NCBI GenBank assembly: GCA_002715505.1
Contig: PAZF01000019.1
Coordinates: forward strand, 1-43,588
Origin: Candidatus Pelagibacterales bacterium
Lineage (GTDB): Bacteria; Pseudomonadota; Alphaproteobacteria; TMED109
DNA length: 43,588 bases
Direction of reading: 5' to 3'
The position numbers and the translations under genes are program-made. Of the stretch, positions 18,644-27,843 are shown in pieces (within the stretch, counting starts at the first letter, position 1; the number at the start of each line of letters is the position of its first letter). Below the pieces are notes generated by a model. It was not told where the DNA came from. It made no database searches and worked only from the letters and a program-made list of their open reading frames with translations.

Positions 18644-20660
18644 AATAAACAAAGAAATTGTAAAAGATTTGTTTCCAGATATAAAGGAAAAGCCATTTGA
18701 ACTAATTACAAAAATGAAACCTTCAGGTGACCAAGTTGAGGCAATAAAAAAATTGAGTGATGGCCTAAAAAATAGAGAAGGAGATCAAGTATTATTAGGG
18801 GTTACTGGTTCCGGAAAAACCTTTACAGTTGCAAACGTTATAAATATTATACAAAAGCCTGCATTAATAATGGCTCCTAATAAAACTTTAGCTGCTCAAC
18901 TATATGGAGAGATGAAAATACTATTTCCTAATAATGCAGTGGAGTATTTTGTTTCATATTATGATTATTATCAGCCTGAAGCATATGTTCCAAGAACAGA
19001 TACTTTTATTGAAAAAGATGCTTCTATAAATGAGCACATAGATCGGATGAGACATTCTGCAACTAGATCCTTATTTGAAAGAAAAGATGTAATTATAGTT
19101 GCATCTGTATCCTGTATTTATGGTTTAGGGCCGGTAGAAACATATTCAAAAATGATCTTATCATTATTTAAAGAGCAAAAAATTTCAAGAGATGAAATTG
19201 TTAAGAAGTTTGTAAGTTTACAGTATAAAAGGAATGATCTAAATTTTGTTAGAGGTTCCTTCAGGTTGAGAGGTGATATAGTAGAAATTTTTCCTGCTCA
19301 TTTAGAATCTTCGGCTTGGAGAATTGAAATGTTCGGCGATAATATTGAGTCTATTTTTGAAATAGATTTTCTTACTGGAGAAAAAATAAAGTTATTAGAT
19401 AAAATTAAAATTTATGCAAATAGCCATTATATAACTTCTAAGCCAACTTTAGATCAAGCCATCGTAGAAATAGAGAAAGATCTAATAAATAGAATAAAGG
19501 AGCTTAAAAAACAAAACAAATTATTAGAAATGCAAAGACTTGAACAAAGAACCAAATATGACCTTGAAATGTTAAGAACTACTGGCATGTGCCAAGGAAT
19601 AGAAAATTATTCAAGATATTTGTCTGGTAGAAACCCTGGCGAACCTCCACCCACATTATTTGAATATTTTCCTGAAAATAGTCTACTTTTTGTAGATGAA
19701 AGTCATGTTGCTATTCCTCAAATTGGAGGCATGTATAGAGGAGATGCTAATAGAAAAAACACTTTGTCAGAGCATGGATTTCGCCTTCCATCTTGCAAAG
19801 ATAATAGGCCATTAAAATTCGAGGAATGGAATGCTATGCGCCCTAATACAATAATGGTATCAGCAACGCCAGGATCTTGGGAACTTGAACAAACTAAAGG
19901 AGTTTTTGTTGAGCAAATTATAAGACCCACAGGTTTAGTAGATCCATTTTGTGAAATAAGAGACGCTAAGAATCAAATAGATGACCTATTAGGAGAAATA
20001 AAAAAAACAGTAGAAAAAAAATTTCGTGTTTTAGTTACTACATTAACTAAAAGAATGGCTGAAAATATTACTGATTATCTAAAAGAAAATAATATTAAAG
20101 TAAAATATTTGCACTCAGACATAGACACACTTGAAAGAATAGAGATTATTAGAGAACTAAGAATTGGAGCGTTTGATGTTTTAGTAGGAATAAATCTTTT
20201 AAGAGAAGGGCTAGATATTCCTGAATGTGCCCTAGTAGCTATTCTAGATGCAGACAAAGAAGGTTTTCTAAGATCAAAAACTTCACTCATACAAACAATA
20301 GGCAGAGCAGCTAGAAATGTAAATGGAAGAGTTATTTTATATGCTGATATAGAAACTCAATCAATAAAAGCAGCATTGGATGAAACAAATAGAAGAAGAA
20401 AAAAACAAATTGATTGGAATATTAAAAATAATATTAAACCTCAGACAATAAAGAAAAACGTTAAAGATTTATTAGAAAATATAAAATTAGATGATAAAAA
20501 TAATTTTAAAAATAAAGATAAAAGAAATAACCTGAAGTCATACATAAGTGATTTAAGAAAAGAAATGTACAAAGAAGCTGAATCTTTGAATTTTGAAAAA
20601 GCAGCAAAGCTAAGGGATGAAATACTAAATTTAGAAAAAAACGAATTAAGTGTAAAATGA
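18636..20660 (+). CDS. uvrB: Excinuclease ABC subunit B (UvrB)
   Basis: 674 residues, full length. The Walker A motif VTGSGKT (56-62) and the damage-probing hairpin region [20 protein letters not shown] are present. The helicase motifs [22 protein letters not shown] and [10 protein letters not shown] are intact. A C-terminal UVR domain ([18 protein letters not shown]) binds UvrC. It verifies lesions delivered by UvrA in nucleotide excision repair. It starts inside the end of the aminotransferase gene and ends with an ATGA overlap onto the SDR gene, so it lies within a tight gene run that also contains uvrC. Confidence 0.98.
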   Translation: MLKINKEIVKDLFPDIKEKPFELITKMKPSGDQVEAIKKLSDGLKNREGDQVLLGVTGSGKTFTVANVINIIQKPALIMAPNKTLAAQLYGEMKILFPNNAVEYFVSYYDYYQPEAYVPRTDTFIEKDASINEHIDRMRHSATRSLFERKDVIIVASVSCIYGLGPVETYSKMILSLFKEQKISRDEIVKKFVSLQYKRNDLNFVRGSFRLRGDIVEIFPAHLESSAWRIEMFGDNIESIFEIDFLTGEKIKLLDKIKIYANSHYITSKPTLDQAIVEIEKDLINRIKELKKQNKLLEMQRLEQRTKYDLEMLRTTGMCQGIENYSRYLSGRNPGEPPPTLFEYFPENSLLFVDESHVAIPQIGGMYRGDANRKNTLSEHGFRLPSCKDNRPLKFEEWNAMRPNTIMVSATPGSWELEQTKGVFVEQIIRPTGLVDPFCEIRDAKNQIDDLLGEIKKTVEKKFRVLVTTLTKRMAENITDYLKENNIKVKYLHSDIDTLERIEIIRELRIGAFDVLVGINLLREGLDIPECALVAILDADKEGFLRSKTSLIQTIGRAARNVNGRVILYADIETQSIKAALDETNRRRKKQIDWNIKNNIKPQTIKKNVKDLLENIKLDDKNNFKNKDKRNNLKSYISDLRKEMYKEAESLNFEKAAKLRDEILNLEKNELSVK

Positions 20661-21427
20661 AAAATTTTAAATATGCAACATTAGTCACTGGAGGATCTAA
20701 AAGAATAGGAAAAGCAATTTCTAGAAAATTAGCGAGTGAAAATAAAAATGTAATTATTCACTATAACAAATCAAAAAAAGAGGCAGTAAACTTATGTAAA
20801 GAGTTAAGTAAGAATAATGAAATTATATCTATATCAATTCATGCGGACTTAAATGAACCTAAAGAAATTATAAAAATTTTTAATTTTCTTAAAAAAAAAT
20901 CTATTATTGTTAATTGTCTCATTAATAATGCATCATCATTTAACTATGATAATTTAAGCCAAGTAACAAATAGTTCTTGGAATAAACACATAAACCCAAA
21001 TTTATATGCTCCTATAATTCTTTCAAAGGAATTTGCAAAAAAACTACCAAAGGGTATAACAGGAAATATTATAAATATTATTGATCAAAGAGTTTTAAAC
21101 CTTACACCTCATTTCTTAAGTTATACTGTTTCTAAATCAGGCCTATGGACCGTTACAAAAACTTTAGCCTTAGAATTAGCTCCTAAAATCAGAGTAAATG
21201 CAATAGGGCCAGGACCTACAATAAAAAGTAAATTTCAAACAGAAAAAGAATTTAAATTTCAATGCAAGTCATTGCCTCTACAATATGGAGCTAAGCCTGA
21301 AGAAGTAGCTGAAACAGTTTTATTCCTATTAAAAGTAAAATCAATAACTGGACAGTTAATCGCTTTAGATGGAGGCCAACATTTAGGATGGGGACAGGTT
21401 GGAAAAAATAAAAAGGTATTAGATTAA
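20657..21427 (+). CDS. SDR-family oxidoreductase, probable pteridine (dihydrofolate/dihydromonapterin) reductase
   Basis: 256 residues with a Rossmann SDR fold. The cofactor motif is TGGSKRIG (11-18), where the R is the NADPH-phosphate-binding arginine typical of pteridine reductases. The catalytic tyrosine and lysine are Y156 and K160. The usual catalytic serine is replaced by D143 in NIIDQR. The combination D-Y-x-x-x-K is the signature of PTR1/FolM-type pteridine reductases and differs from ordinary SDRs. The protein is followed immediately by folB, a pterin enzyme. It therefore likely reduces dihydropterins or dihydrofolate with NADPH. Another SDR substrate remains possible. Confidence 0.78.
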   Translation: MKNFKYATLVTGGSKRIGKAISRKLASENKNVIIHYNKSKKEAVNLCKELSKNNEIISISIHADLNEPKEIIKIFNFLKKKSIIVNCLINNASSFNYDNLSQVTNSSWNKHINPNLYAPIILSKEFAKKLPKGITGNIINIIDQRVLNLTPHFLSYTVSKSGLWTVTKTLALELAPKIRVNAIGPGPTIKSKFQTEKEFKFQCKSLPLQYGAKPEEVAETVLFLLKVKSITGQLIALDGGQHLGWGQVGKNKKVLD

Positions 21428-21787
21428 ATGATAAAAAATTCTATTTTTGTTAAAAACTATATAACTAATTGCTCGATAGGTATTTATCCCAATGAAAAGC
21501 AAAATCAACAAAAAATCAAAATTTCAGTAATCGTTGATTTAAAGAAAGTAAAGAATAAAGACAATATTAATAGTACTATTTCATATGAAAAAATAATAAC
21601 AATACTTAAAGAGATTAAAAATTATAAGCACATAAATCTTTTAGAAACTTTAGCAAAAAAAATACTTTTAAGGCTAGGAAAAATTAATAATCTTAAAAAA
21701 GTTAAAATTGAAATAATTAAATGTAATATATTAAGTGGTGATCAAGAAGTAGGAGTAACCATAGAAAAGTCATTTAGAAATAATTAA
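21428..21787 (+). CDS. folB: Dihydroneopterin aldolase
   Basis: 119 residues, the usual size. The N-terminal IGIYPNEK contains the conserved active-site glutamate (E23). LLETLAKKI and the C-terminal VKIEIIKCNI with K98 fit the family, although the usual KP motif is KC here. It cleaves dihydroneopterin to 6-hydroxymethyl-dihydropterin in folate synthesis. The ATG follows the SDR stop with no gap. FolB-family proteins can also be 7,8-dihydroneopterin epimerases (FolX), but the glutamate and the neighbouring SDR support the aldolase reading. Confidence 0.85.
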   Translation: MIKNSIFVKNYITNCSIGIYPNEKQNQQKIKISVIVDLKKVKNKDNINSTISYEKIITILKEIKNYKHINLLETLAKKILLRLGKINNLKKVKIEIIKCNILSGDQEVGVTIEKSFRNN

Positions 21788-21796
21788 TTAAAAAAA

Positions 21797-23602
21797 TTGC
21801 AAAAGGGAATCAATAATATAAAAAAAGTAATAAATAAATTGCCAAATAGCAGTGGTGTTTACAAAATGATATCCTTAAAGAACGAGATACTTTATATTGG
21901 AAAAGCAAAAAATTTATTTAAAAGAGTTAATTCTTATACCAACCCAATGGGATTAAATAATAGATTGCAAAAAATGATTAGTCTCATAGAAAAAGTGGAA
22001 TTTATTTCGACGGAAGATGAAACAAAAGCGCTATTGCTAGAAGCAAGTCTAATAAAAGAAATCAAACCTAAATTTAATATACTTCTAAAAGATGACAAAA
22101 CTTATCCAAATATTGAATTAAGAGTTGGTCATAAGTGGCCTCAAATAAAAAAACATAGAGGAAAGAAGAATACTACACATGCCTATTTTGGTCCGTTTGC
22201 GTCAGCTTATCATGTAAATGTCACATTAGATACTTTACAAAAAATTTTTTCATTAAGAACCTGTTCAGATTATGAATTGCTAAATAGAAAAAGACCTTGT
22301 ATACAATTTCAAATACACAGATGCTCAGCCCCTTGTACTGGGAATATCTCTGTTAAGGACTATAAGGAAATTGTTGATGGTTTGCTAAATTATATGAATG
22401 GGAAAGATAGCAACCTCGTAAATAACCTAATTACTAAAATGAATAAGGCTTCGAAGGAGCTAAATTATGAAAAAGCAGCCAATATAAGAGATAAGATTAG
22501 ATCGTTAGAAAAAACAAACCATACTTTACAAAATCTTTTTAAAAATATAGAAGAGGCAGATATTTTTAGTCTAGTTAATATTAATCAACACATTGCAGTA
22601 GAAGTGACATTTTGTAGAAACAGTCAAAACTTTGGTTCAAATACTCACTTTGTAGAAACAAAAATAGAAGATAACTTGACTGAAATTTTACAAAAATTTT
22701 TAGTTCAGTTTTATACTACTCAAAACATTCCTAAAAATATTATAATATCGCATGATATACCTGAAAAAAAACTATTAGAAAGTGCATTTTATAGAAAAAC
22801 AAATTCAAAAATTAGTATTTCAATACCTAAGAAAAATAATATTAAGATAATTGTAGAAGACGCAAAAAAAAGAGCAGAGATAAATCTAGCAAAAAGATTA
22901 GCTGAATTAGAAAAAATAAAAAATTTATTAGGTAAGTTAAAAAATAAATTTAATTTTAAAAATAATATTGATAATATTGAAGTCTATGATAACTCACATT
23001 TTTCTGGGAAAGAAGCTGTTGGAAGCTTTATTGTTGCTAATAAGGAAGGTTTTTTAAAAGATAAATATAGAAAATTTAATATAAGAAATTCTAATACTCA
23101 TGATGATTACTCGATGATGGAAGAAGTTATTTCTAGAAGAATAAAATATGGAGATCTTCCAGATTTAATAATAATAGATGGCGGGAAAGGACAACTTTCG
23201 AAAGCTAAAGAAGCTTTTTTAAAATCAAATTTATTAAATATTAATATAATTTCTATAAGTAAGGGAAAACAGCGTAATTCTGAAAAAGAAAGGTTTTACT
23301 CTGAAAATGGTAGAGAAGTGCATATAGAAAAAAATGATCCATTATTTTATTATCTTCTCCGCTTAAGAGATGAAGCTCACAGGTTTGCTATTAGTAATCA
23401 CAAAATTTTAAGAAAAAAAAATTTATTCACTTCAGAAATTGATATGATTCCAAATATAGGTGCTAAAAGAAAAAAAAATCTTTTATTATTCTTTAAAAAC
23501 GTTGAAGAATTAAAAAATGCAAGCTTTAACAGACTTTGTAAAGTACCTGGTATTAGCAAAGCGACTGCTAAACAGATTTCTATCTTTTTTGAAAAAAGCT
23601 AA
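21797..23602 (+). CDS. uvrC: Excinuclease ABC subunit C (UvrC)
   Basis: 601 residues. The N-terminal GIY-YIG endonuclease contains SGVYKMISL and EILYIGKAKNLFKRV. The UVR domain that meets UvrB is around KASKELNYEKAANIRDKI. The RNase-H-like second nuclease includes VYDNSHFSGKEAVGSF and LIIIDGGKGQL. Helix-hairpin-helix motifs are at the C terminus (IPNIGAKRKKNLL and VPGISKATAKQI). It makes the two incisions in nucleotide excision repair. The start is uncertain: TTG at 21797 has no ribosome site, and no ATG precedes the GIY-YIG domain. The frame is open directly from the folB stop, so coupling by re-initiation is likely. Confidence 0.96.
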   Translation: MQKGINNIKKVINKLPNSSGVYKMISLKNEILYIGKAKNLFKRVNSYTNPMGLNNRLQKMISLIEKVEFISTEDETKALLLEASLIKEIKPKFNILLKDDKTYPNIELRVGHKWPQIKKHRGKKNTTHAYFGPFASAYHVNVTLDTLQKIFSLRTCSDYELLNRKRPCIQFQIHRCSAPCTGNISVKDYKEIVDGLLNYMNGKDSNLVNNLITKMNKASKELNYEKAANIRDKIRSLEKTNHTLQNLFKNIEEADIFSLVNINQHIAVEVTFCRNSQNFGSNTHFVETKIEDNLTEILQKFLVQFYTTQNIPKNIIISHDIPEKKLLESAFYRKTNSKISISIPKKNNIKIIVEDAKKRAEINLAKRLAELEKIKNLLGKLKNKFNFKNNIDNIEVYDNSHFSGKEAVGSFIVANKEGFLKDKYRKFNIRNSNTHDDYSMMEEVISRRIKYGDLPDLIIIDGGKGQLSKAKEAFLKSNLLNINIISISKGKQRNSEKERFYSENGREVHIEKNDPLFYYLLRLRDEAHRFAISNHKILRKKNLFTSEIDMIPNIGAKRKKNLLLFFKNVEELKNASFNRLCKVPGISKATAKQISIFFEKS

Positions 23603-23605
23603 AAT

Positions 23606-24196
23606 ATGAAAAATATACCTAATATACTTACAACCATTAGATTAGCTTCTCCTGCATATTTTATACTTGTTATCTTATTTATTGAAAATGTAAATATTCA
23701 AACTTTAATATTATTTTATATTTTTATTTTTCTCAGTACTACAGACTACTTGGATGGATTTTTAGCAAGAAGATTTAATATAACCTCGAATTATGGAAAA
23801 ATATTTGACCCAATATCTGATAAAGTCTTAACCTCATCTGCATTATTATTTTTAATTTCAATTGAAAATAAAATATTAATTCCTGCTACCTTGATTATTT
23901 TTAGAGAGTTTCTAATTTCTGGTACTCGAGAGTTTTCACTAATATCTAAAAACTCTAGTATTAAAGTTTCATATTTATCCAAAATAAAAACAACCTTACA
24001 GTTCTTTATACTTAGTTCTTTATTACTTTTATTCAGTTTTCAAGAAAATTTAAAATTAAATCAGACAATTTCAATTGAAAAACTAATTAATTTATTTAAT
24101 TACGGCTTATGGCTAGTAACTATCTTGACATTATACACAGGTTTTCAATATTGTAGTAGTATTTATATAAAGGAAAAAAAAGGAAGAAAAAAATGA
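23606..24196 (+). CDS. pgsA: CDP-diacylglycerol-glycerol-3-phosphate 3-phosphatidyltransferase
   Basis: 196 residues with several membrane helices. The CDP-alcohol phosphotransferase motif is complete: D-x-x-DG-x-x-AR, eight residues, then G-x-x-x-D-x-x-x-D, seen in YLDGFLARRFN and YGKIFDPISDK. An IFREFLISGTRE stretch follows, typical of PgsA. It makes phosphatidylglycerophosphate, the precursor of phosphatidylglycerol and cardiolipin, in the inner membrane. The gene follows uvrC by 3 bp, an order found in many proteobacteria, and overlaps moaD by ATGA. Confidence 0.95.
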   Translation: MKNIPNILTTIRLASPAYFILVILFIENVNIQTLILFYIFIFLSTTDYLDGFLARRFNITSNYGKIFDPISDKVLTSSALLFLISIENKILIPATLIIFREFLISGTREFSLISKNSSIKVSYLSKIKTTLQFFILSSLLLLFSFQENLKLNQTISIEKLINLFNYGLWLVTILTLYTGFQYCSSIYIKEKKGRKK

Positions 24197-24444
24197 AAGT
24201 TTTATATTTTTCTTGGATTAAAGATAACATCGGAAAAAATGAAGAAGATTTAAGTTTAAACGATAATATTAAAACAATATCTGATCTCATAAACTATTTA
24301 ATAACTATCAATGAAAATTATAAAAAAGCATTCAGTGATATGTCTATAATAAGATTTTCAAAAAATATGAACCTAGTTAATATTGATGAAATGATTGATA
24401 ATGATGATGAAATAGCTTTTTTTCCCCCTATGACAGGTGGATAA
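24193..24444 (+). CDS. moaD: Molybdopterin synthase, small sulfur-carrier subunit
   Basis: 83 residues with a ubiquitin-like MoaD pattern. It begins MKVLYFSWIKDNIG, has TISDLINYL in the centre, and ends DEIAFFPPMTGG. The C-terminal GG is the tail that carries the thiocarboxylate donated to the molybdenum cofactor precursor. It pairs with MoaE, whose start codon overlaps its stop (TAATG). Within this window the only visible consumer of the cofactor is MsrP. Confidence 0.95.
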   Translation: MKVLYFSWIKDNIGKNEEDLSLNDNIKTISDLINYLITINENYKKAFSDMSIIRFSKNMNLVNIDEMIDNDDEIAFFPPMTGG

Positions 24445-24893
24445 TGATAAAAGTACAAACTGAAAATTTTTCATTGGAAAAAGAAACAAAAAACCTAATT
24501 CATAAAAATAATAATGTTGGAGCAGTAAGTAGCTTTATCGGAATAGTAAGAGACAAAGCTAAAGAAAAAGACCTAATATCGATGACACTAGAACATTATC
24601 CTGGAATGACACAGACCATGTTAAAAAAAATAGAAAAACAAGCTTATTTGAGATGGAAGCTATTAGATAGCCTTATTATTCACAGATATGGAGAGCTTTT
24701 TCCTGGAGATAATATAGTTTTGGTAATCACTCTTTCTAAACATCGAAAAGATGCAATTAATGCATGCCATTTTTTAATAGATTGGTTAAAAACAAAAGGA
24801 CCATTCTGGAAGTATGAAAAAACAAAAAACTCAGGACACTGGGTTGAAGCATTAGAAAGTGATAATTTAGAAGAAAAAAAATGGGATATCTAA
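24444..24893 (+). CDS. moaE: Molybdopterin synthase, catalytic subunit
   Basis: 149 residues. Characteristic stretches are GAVSSFIGIVRD, MTLEHYPGMTQTMLKKI, IIHRYGELFPGDNIVLV, and the lysine-rich active-site segment WLKTKGPFWKYEK. With MoaD it converts cyclic pyranopterin monophosphate into molybdopterin. The stop codon TAA overlaps the stop of the convergent ilvE (shared CTAA), leaving no intergenic space. Confidence 0.96.
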   Translation: MIKVQTENFSLEKETKNLIHKNNNVGAVSSFIGIVRDKAKEKDLISMTLEHYPGMTQTMLKKIEKQAYLRWKLLDSLIIHRYGELFPGDNIVLVITLSKHRKDAINACHFLIDWLKTKGPFWKYEKTKNSGHWVEALESDNLEEKKWDI

Positions 24894-25789
24894 CTTTTAC
24901 AAGTTAACAAGGAATATTTTTCTATAAAGTTTTTACATAATAAACCCGGGTTAAATTTATATTCTCCAATTTGATTAACAGGAGTAACTTCAGCTGCTGT
25001 TCCAGTTACAAAACATTCATTATATTGTTTTAGATCTTCTAACTTTATCCTTTTTTCCAGGACAGTAATACCCTGCTCTCTAGCTAATTTTATAATTGTC
25101 TGCCTAGTAATTCCATCTAAAAAACAATCTGCTATCGGCGTATGAAGTTCTTCTCCTTTAACAAAAAAAATGTTAGCACCAGTTGCTTCAGCTACATATC
25201 CCCTGTAATCGAGCATTAGACTATCATCAAAACCTTTACTTTCTGCATCATGCTTTGATAAAGTACATATCATATACAAACCTGCAGCCTTAGTATTTAC
25301 GGGAGCAGTTGAGGGATCTGGTCTTTTCCATTTTGAAATATTAAGTTTTATGCCTTTTAACTTTGCCTCTGGAGAAAAATAAGAAGGCCATTCCCAAGCA
25401 GCCACTGCAAAATGAATAGTATTTTTCTGAGCTGATATACCCATCATTTCACTTCCTCTCCATGCCACAGGCCTTATATATCCATCAGATATTTTGTTTG
25501 CATCTAAAACACTTTTTCTAATTTTCATTATTTCATCTGAGCTATGAGGTAATTCAAATCCTAAAGTTCTGGCGGAGTGAATTAATCTATCAGTATGCTC
25601 TTGTTCTTTAAAAACTTTTTTGTTGTATGACCTCTCTCCTTCAAAAACGGAGCTAGCGTAATGAAGTCCATGACTTAAAACATGTAGTTTAGCTTTATTC
25701 CACTCTACGATTTCGCCATCTAAAAATATAAAGCCCTTTAGGTCGGCGTAGTTCAATTCTTCCTCCCATTTTTTTTTCCTATTTAACAA
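24890..25789 (-). CDS. ilvE: Branched-chain amino acid aminotransferase
   Basis: 299 residues, a class IV (D-amino-acid-aminotransferase fold) enzyme. Seen are SHGLHYASSVFEGERSY, the PLP lysine K167 in APVNTKAAGLYM, and YRGYVAEATGANIFFVKG, where the glutamate contacts the cofactor nitrogen. Near the C terminus are DGITRQTI and GTAAEVTPVNQIG. It carries out the last step of leucine, isoleucine and valine synthesis. The long N-terminal arm before FIFLDGEIVEW is common in alphaproteobacterial forms. It is divergent from the OmpR gene across 63 bp. Confidence 0.96.
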   Translation of the reverse strand: MLNRKKKWEEELNYADLKGFIFLDGEIVEWNKAKLHVLSHGLHYASSVFEGERSYNKKVFKEQEHTDRLIHSARTLGFELPHSSDEIMKIRKSVLDANKISDGYIRPVAWRGSEMMGISAQKNTIHFAVAAWEWPSYFSPEAKLKGIKLNISKWKRPDPSTAPVNTKAAGLYMICTLSKHDAESKGFDDSLMLDYRGYVAEATGANIFFVKGEELHTPIADCFLDGITRQTIIKLAREQGITVLEKRIKLEDLKQYNECFVTGTAAEVTPVNQIGEYKFNPGLLCKNFIEKYSLLTCKS

Positions 25790-25838
25790 TATATATAATT
25801 TCAGTAAAAGATAAATATATATTAAAATAATTAATTTG

Positions 25839-25854
25839 ATATCTTAAAAGATAT
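25839..25854. repeat. 16-bp inverted repeat at the response-regulator start codon
   Basis: ATATCTT (25839-25845), a 2-bp centre AA, and AAGATAT (25848-25854) form a near-perfect palindrome whose right arm includes the first two bases of the start codon. No clear ribosome binding site lies in front of this ATG. It may be an operator for autoregulation or a small hairpin hiding the start. The base composition makes chance palindromes fairly likely. Confidence 0.35.
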
Positions 25855-26533
25855 GTTTAAAAAAAAGCATATTTTAGTTATAGATGATGATGAAAGACTC
25901 AGAAATCTTTTAATGAGTTTTTTATTTGAAAAAGGCTATTTGGTAGATATTTCTAATGACACGAAGTCAGCAAAAACTAAAATGTCTAATATACTTTATG
26001 ATTTAATTATTTTAGATGTTATGCTTCCTGATGAAAGCGGAATAGTATTTGCAAAAAAAAATATAAACAATATCAATATACCTATTTTAATGTTATCCGC
26101 TATGAGTGACGTTGAAGATAGAATAAAAGGTTTAAAAACTGGAGTAGATGAATACTTATGCAAACCTTTTGAACCAGAGGAATTGTTGTTAAGAATAGAA
26201 AATATAATAAAAAGAACTTCAATATCTTCAAAGACGGCGAATGCTATTATGCTAGGTGATTGCCATTTCAATTCAAAAGAACATACTTTAGAATTTAATA
26301 ATAAAGCAATAAATTTAACAATTAATGAAAGCAAAGTATTATTTCATCTATATAAAAATTCTAATAATGCTGTAAAAAGAGAAGAATTGGCTAGTTTACT
26401 AAATGTTTCAGATAGAACTATAGATGTAATAATAAAAAGATTAAGATCAAAAATATCTATAATTCCTTATCACCAAAACCTTCTTTTAACTTCAAGAGGT
26501 ATAGGCTACAAGATGGAAATAGATTTACTATGA
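25853..26533 (+). CDS. OmpR/PhoB-family response regulator
   Basis: 226 residues. The receiver domain has the acidic pocket DDD (11-13), the phospho-acceptor D55 in LIILDVMLPDESG, and the conserved K104 in EYLCKPFEPEE. A winged-helix DNA-binding domain follows, with VLFHLYKNSNNAVKREELA and RTIDVIIKRLRSKI. It pairs with the kinase immediately downstream through an ATGA overlap. Targets are unknown. It resembles OmpR-type regulators found beside ilvE in other Alphaproteobacteria, but I cannot say it controls osmoregulation. Confidence 0.94.
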   Translation: MFKKKHILVIDDDERLRNLLMSFLFEKGYLVDISNDTKSAKTKMSNILYDLIILDVMLPDESGIVFAKKNINNINIPILMLSAMSDVEDRIKGLKTGVDEYLCKPFEPEELLLRIENIIKRTSISSKTANAIMLGDCHFNSKEHTLEFNNKAINLTINESKVLFHLYKNSNNAVKREELASLLNVSDRTIDVIIKRLRSKISIIPYHQNLLLTSRGIGYKMEIDLL

Positions 26534-27843
26534 CTATAAAAAAAATGCTGCCAAAAACATTTTTTGGAAGATCCTTAGCTATAATTATTATACCAATGTT
26601 AATTTTACAAACGGTACTAACATACTTTTTTTACGAGAGACATTGGGAAGATGTAGGAAGAAGATTAGTTTTAGGACTTGGAGGACAATTGGCATTTTTA
26701 ATATCAGAGTTAGAAAATGAACCTTCGTCCGAAAGTAATTTATTTTTTTTAGCTGAACAGAACTTTTTAATTAAATCTAAAGTTGATACTATCAATAATT
26801 TTGCTGATTATAGACAGCATAAAATAAAGTCTCTTTTAGATAAAACCTTAAGTCATTCTTTAAAAGAACGATTAAATAAGCCTTATAAGTTTGACACCAG
26901 ATCACTTAAAGATAGAGTTCAGATTTTTGTAAAAACTAAAAAAGGAATAGTGACATTTGAAGTGGCAAGAAAAACTTTGCACAGTTCCACTATAGAAGTA
27001 TTTATAATTTGGATGATATCAACCTCTATTTTATTGATATTCTTAGCTCTCTATTTTATGAGAAAACAAATTAATCCACTACATAATATAATGAAAGCCG
27101 CTGAAGAATTTGGAAAAGGAAATAATAATTTTAAATTAGCTCCTAAGGGATCACATGAATTAAGGATGTTAGCGAAAGTTTTTACAAAAATGAGAGAAAG
27201 AATTAAAAATCAAATAAAACAAAGAACACTAATGCTAGCAGGTATTGGTCATGACTTAAGAACCCCTTTGACCAGAATGAAACTTCAAATTGCTTTATTA
27301 AAAGATAAAAGTGCCTCTGGTAGTCTTACCAATGATGTAGAAGAAATGAAAGATATGATTGACTCTTACCTAGCTTTTGCAAAAGGAGAAGGAGAAGAAG
27401 AAAATATAGAAATAAATATTTATAAATTCTTTCAAAACATAGTTAAAAAAAATAATAATATGAAAAAAGTTAAAATAAATTTTAAAGTTTCCAAGAAGGA
27501 TTACTTTTCTATCAAACCCTTAGCAATGAAAAGAGCTCTAAATAATTTACTATCTAATGCTTTATTTTATGCAAAAAAAAAGGTTTTAATAACAGTAACA
27601 AGCGAAACTAAAAAAGGAATTTTAATTACTTTTGAAGATGACGGTCCAGGTATTCCTTTAAATAAAAGAAAAGATGTTATTAAAGCTTTTTATAGGGTTG
27701 ACCAATCAAGACTATCAAATTCTGCTAATACTGGTTTAGGTTTGACAATAACCAAAAATATAGTGAACGGTCATGGAGGTAATTTGGAACTTAAAGATTC
27801 ACATTTAGGAGGGTTAGCAGTAAATGTATTTTTACCTAATTAA
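26530..27843 (+). CDS. EnvZ-like sensor histidine kinase
   Basis: 437 residues. Two membrane helices (about 16-35 and 155-177) bracket a periplasmic sensor region of roughly 120 residues. A HAMP segment follows (NPLHNIMKAAEEFGKGN). The dimerisation and phospho-acceptor domain has H241 in GIGHDLRTPLTRMK. The ATPase domain has the N box NNLLSNALFYA, the G1 box DDGPGIP and the G2 box NTGLGLTI. It phosphorylates the adjacent regulator. The sensed signal is unknown. Its stop codon shares a TTAA with the convergent TetR-fold gene. Confidence 0.95.
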   Translation: MTIKKMLPKTFFGRSLAIIIIPMLILQTVLTYFFYERHWEDVGRRLVLGLGGQLAFLISELENEPSSESNLFFLAEQNFLIKSKVDTINNFADYRQHKIKSLLDKTLSHSLKERLNKPYKFDTRSLKDRVQIFVKTKKGIVTFEVARKTLHSSTIEVFIIWMISTSILLIFLALYFMRKQINPLHNIMKAAEEFGKGNNNFKLAPKGSHELRMLAKVFTKMRERIKNQIKQRTLMLAGIGHDLRTPLTRMKLQIALLKDKSASGSLTNDVEEMKDMIDSYLAFAKGEGEEENIEINIYKFFQNIVKKNNNMKKVKINFKVSKKDYFSIKPLAMKRALNNLLSNALFYAKKKVLITVTSETKKGILITFEDDGPGIPLNKRKDVIKAFYRVDQSRLSNSANTGLGLTITKNIVNGHGGNLELKDSHLGGLAVNVFLPN

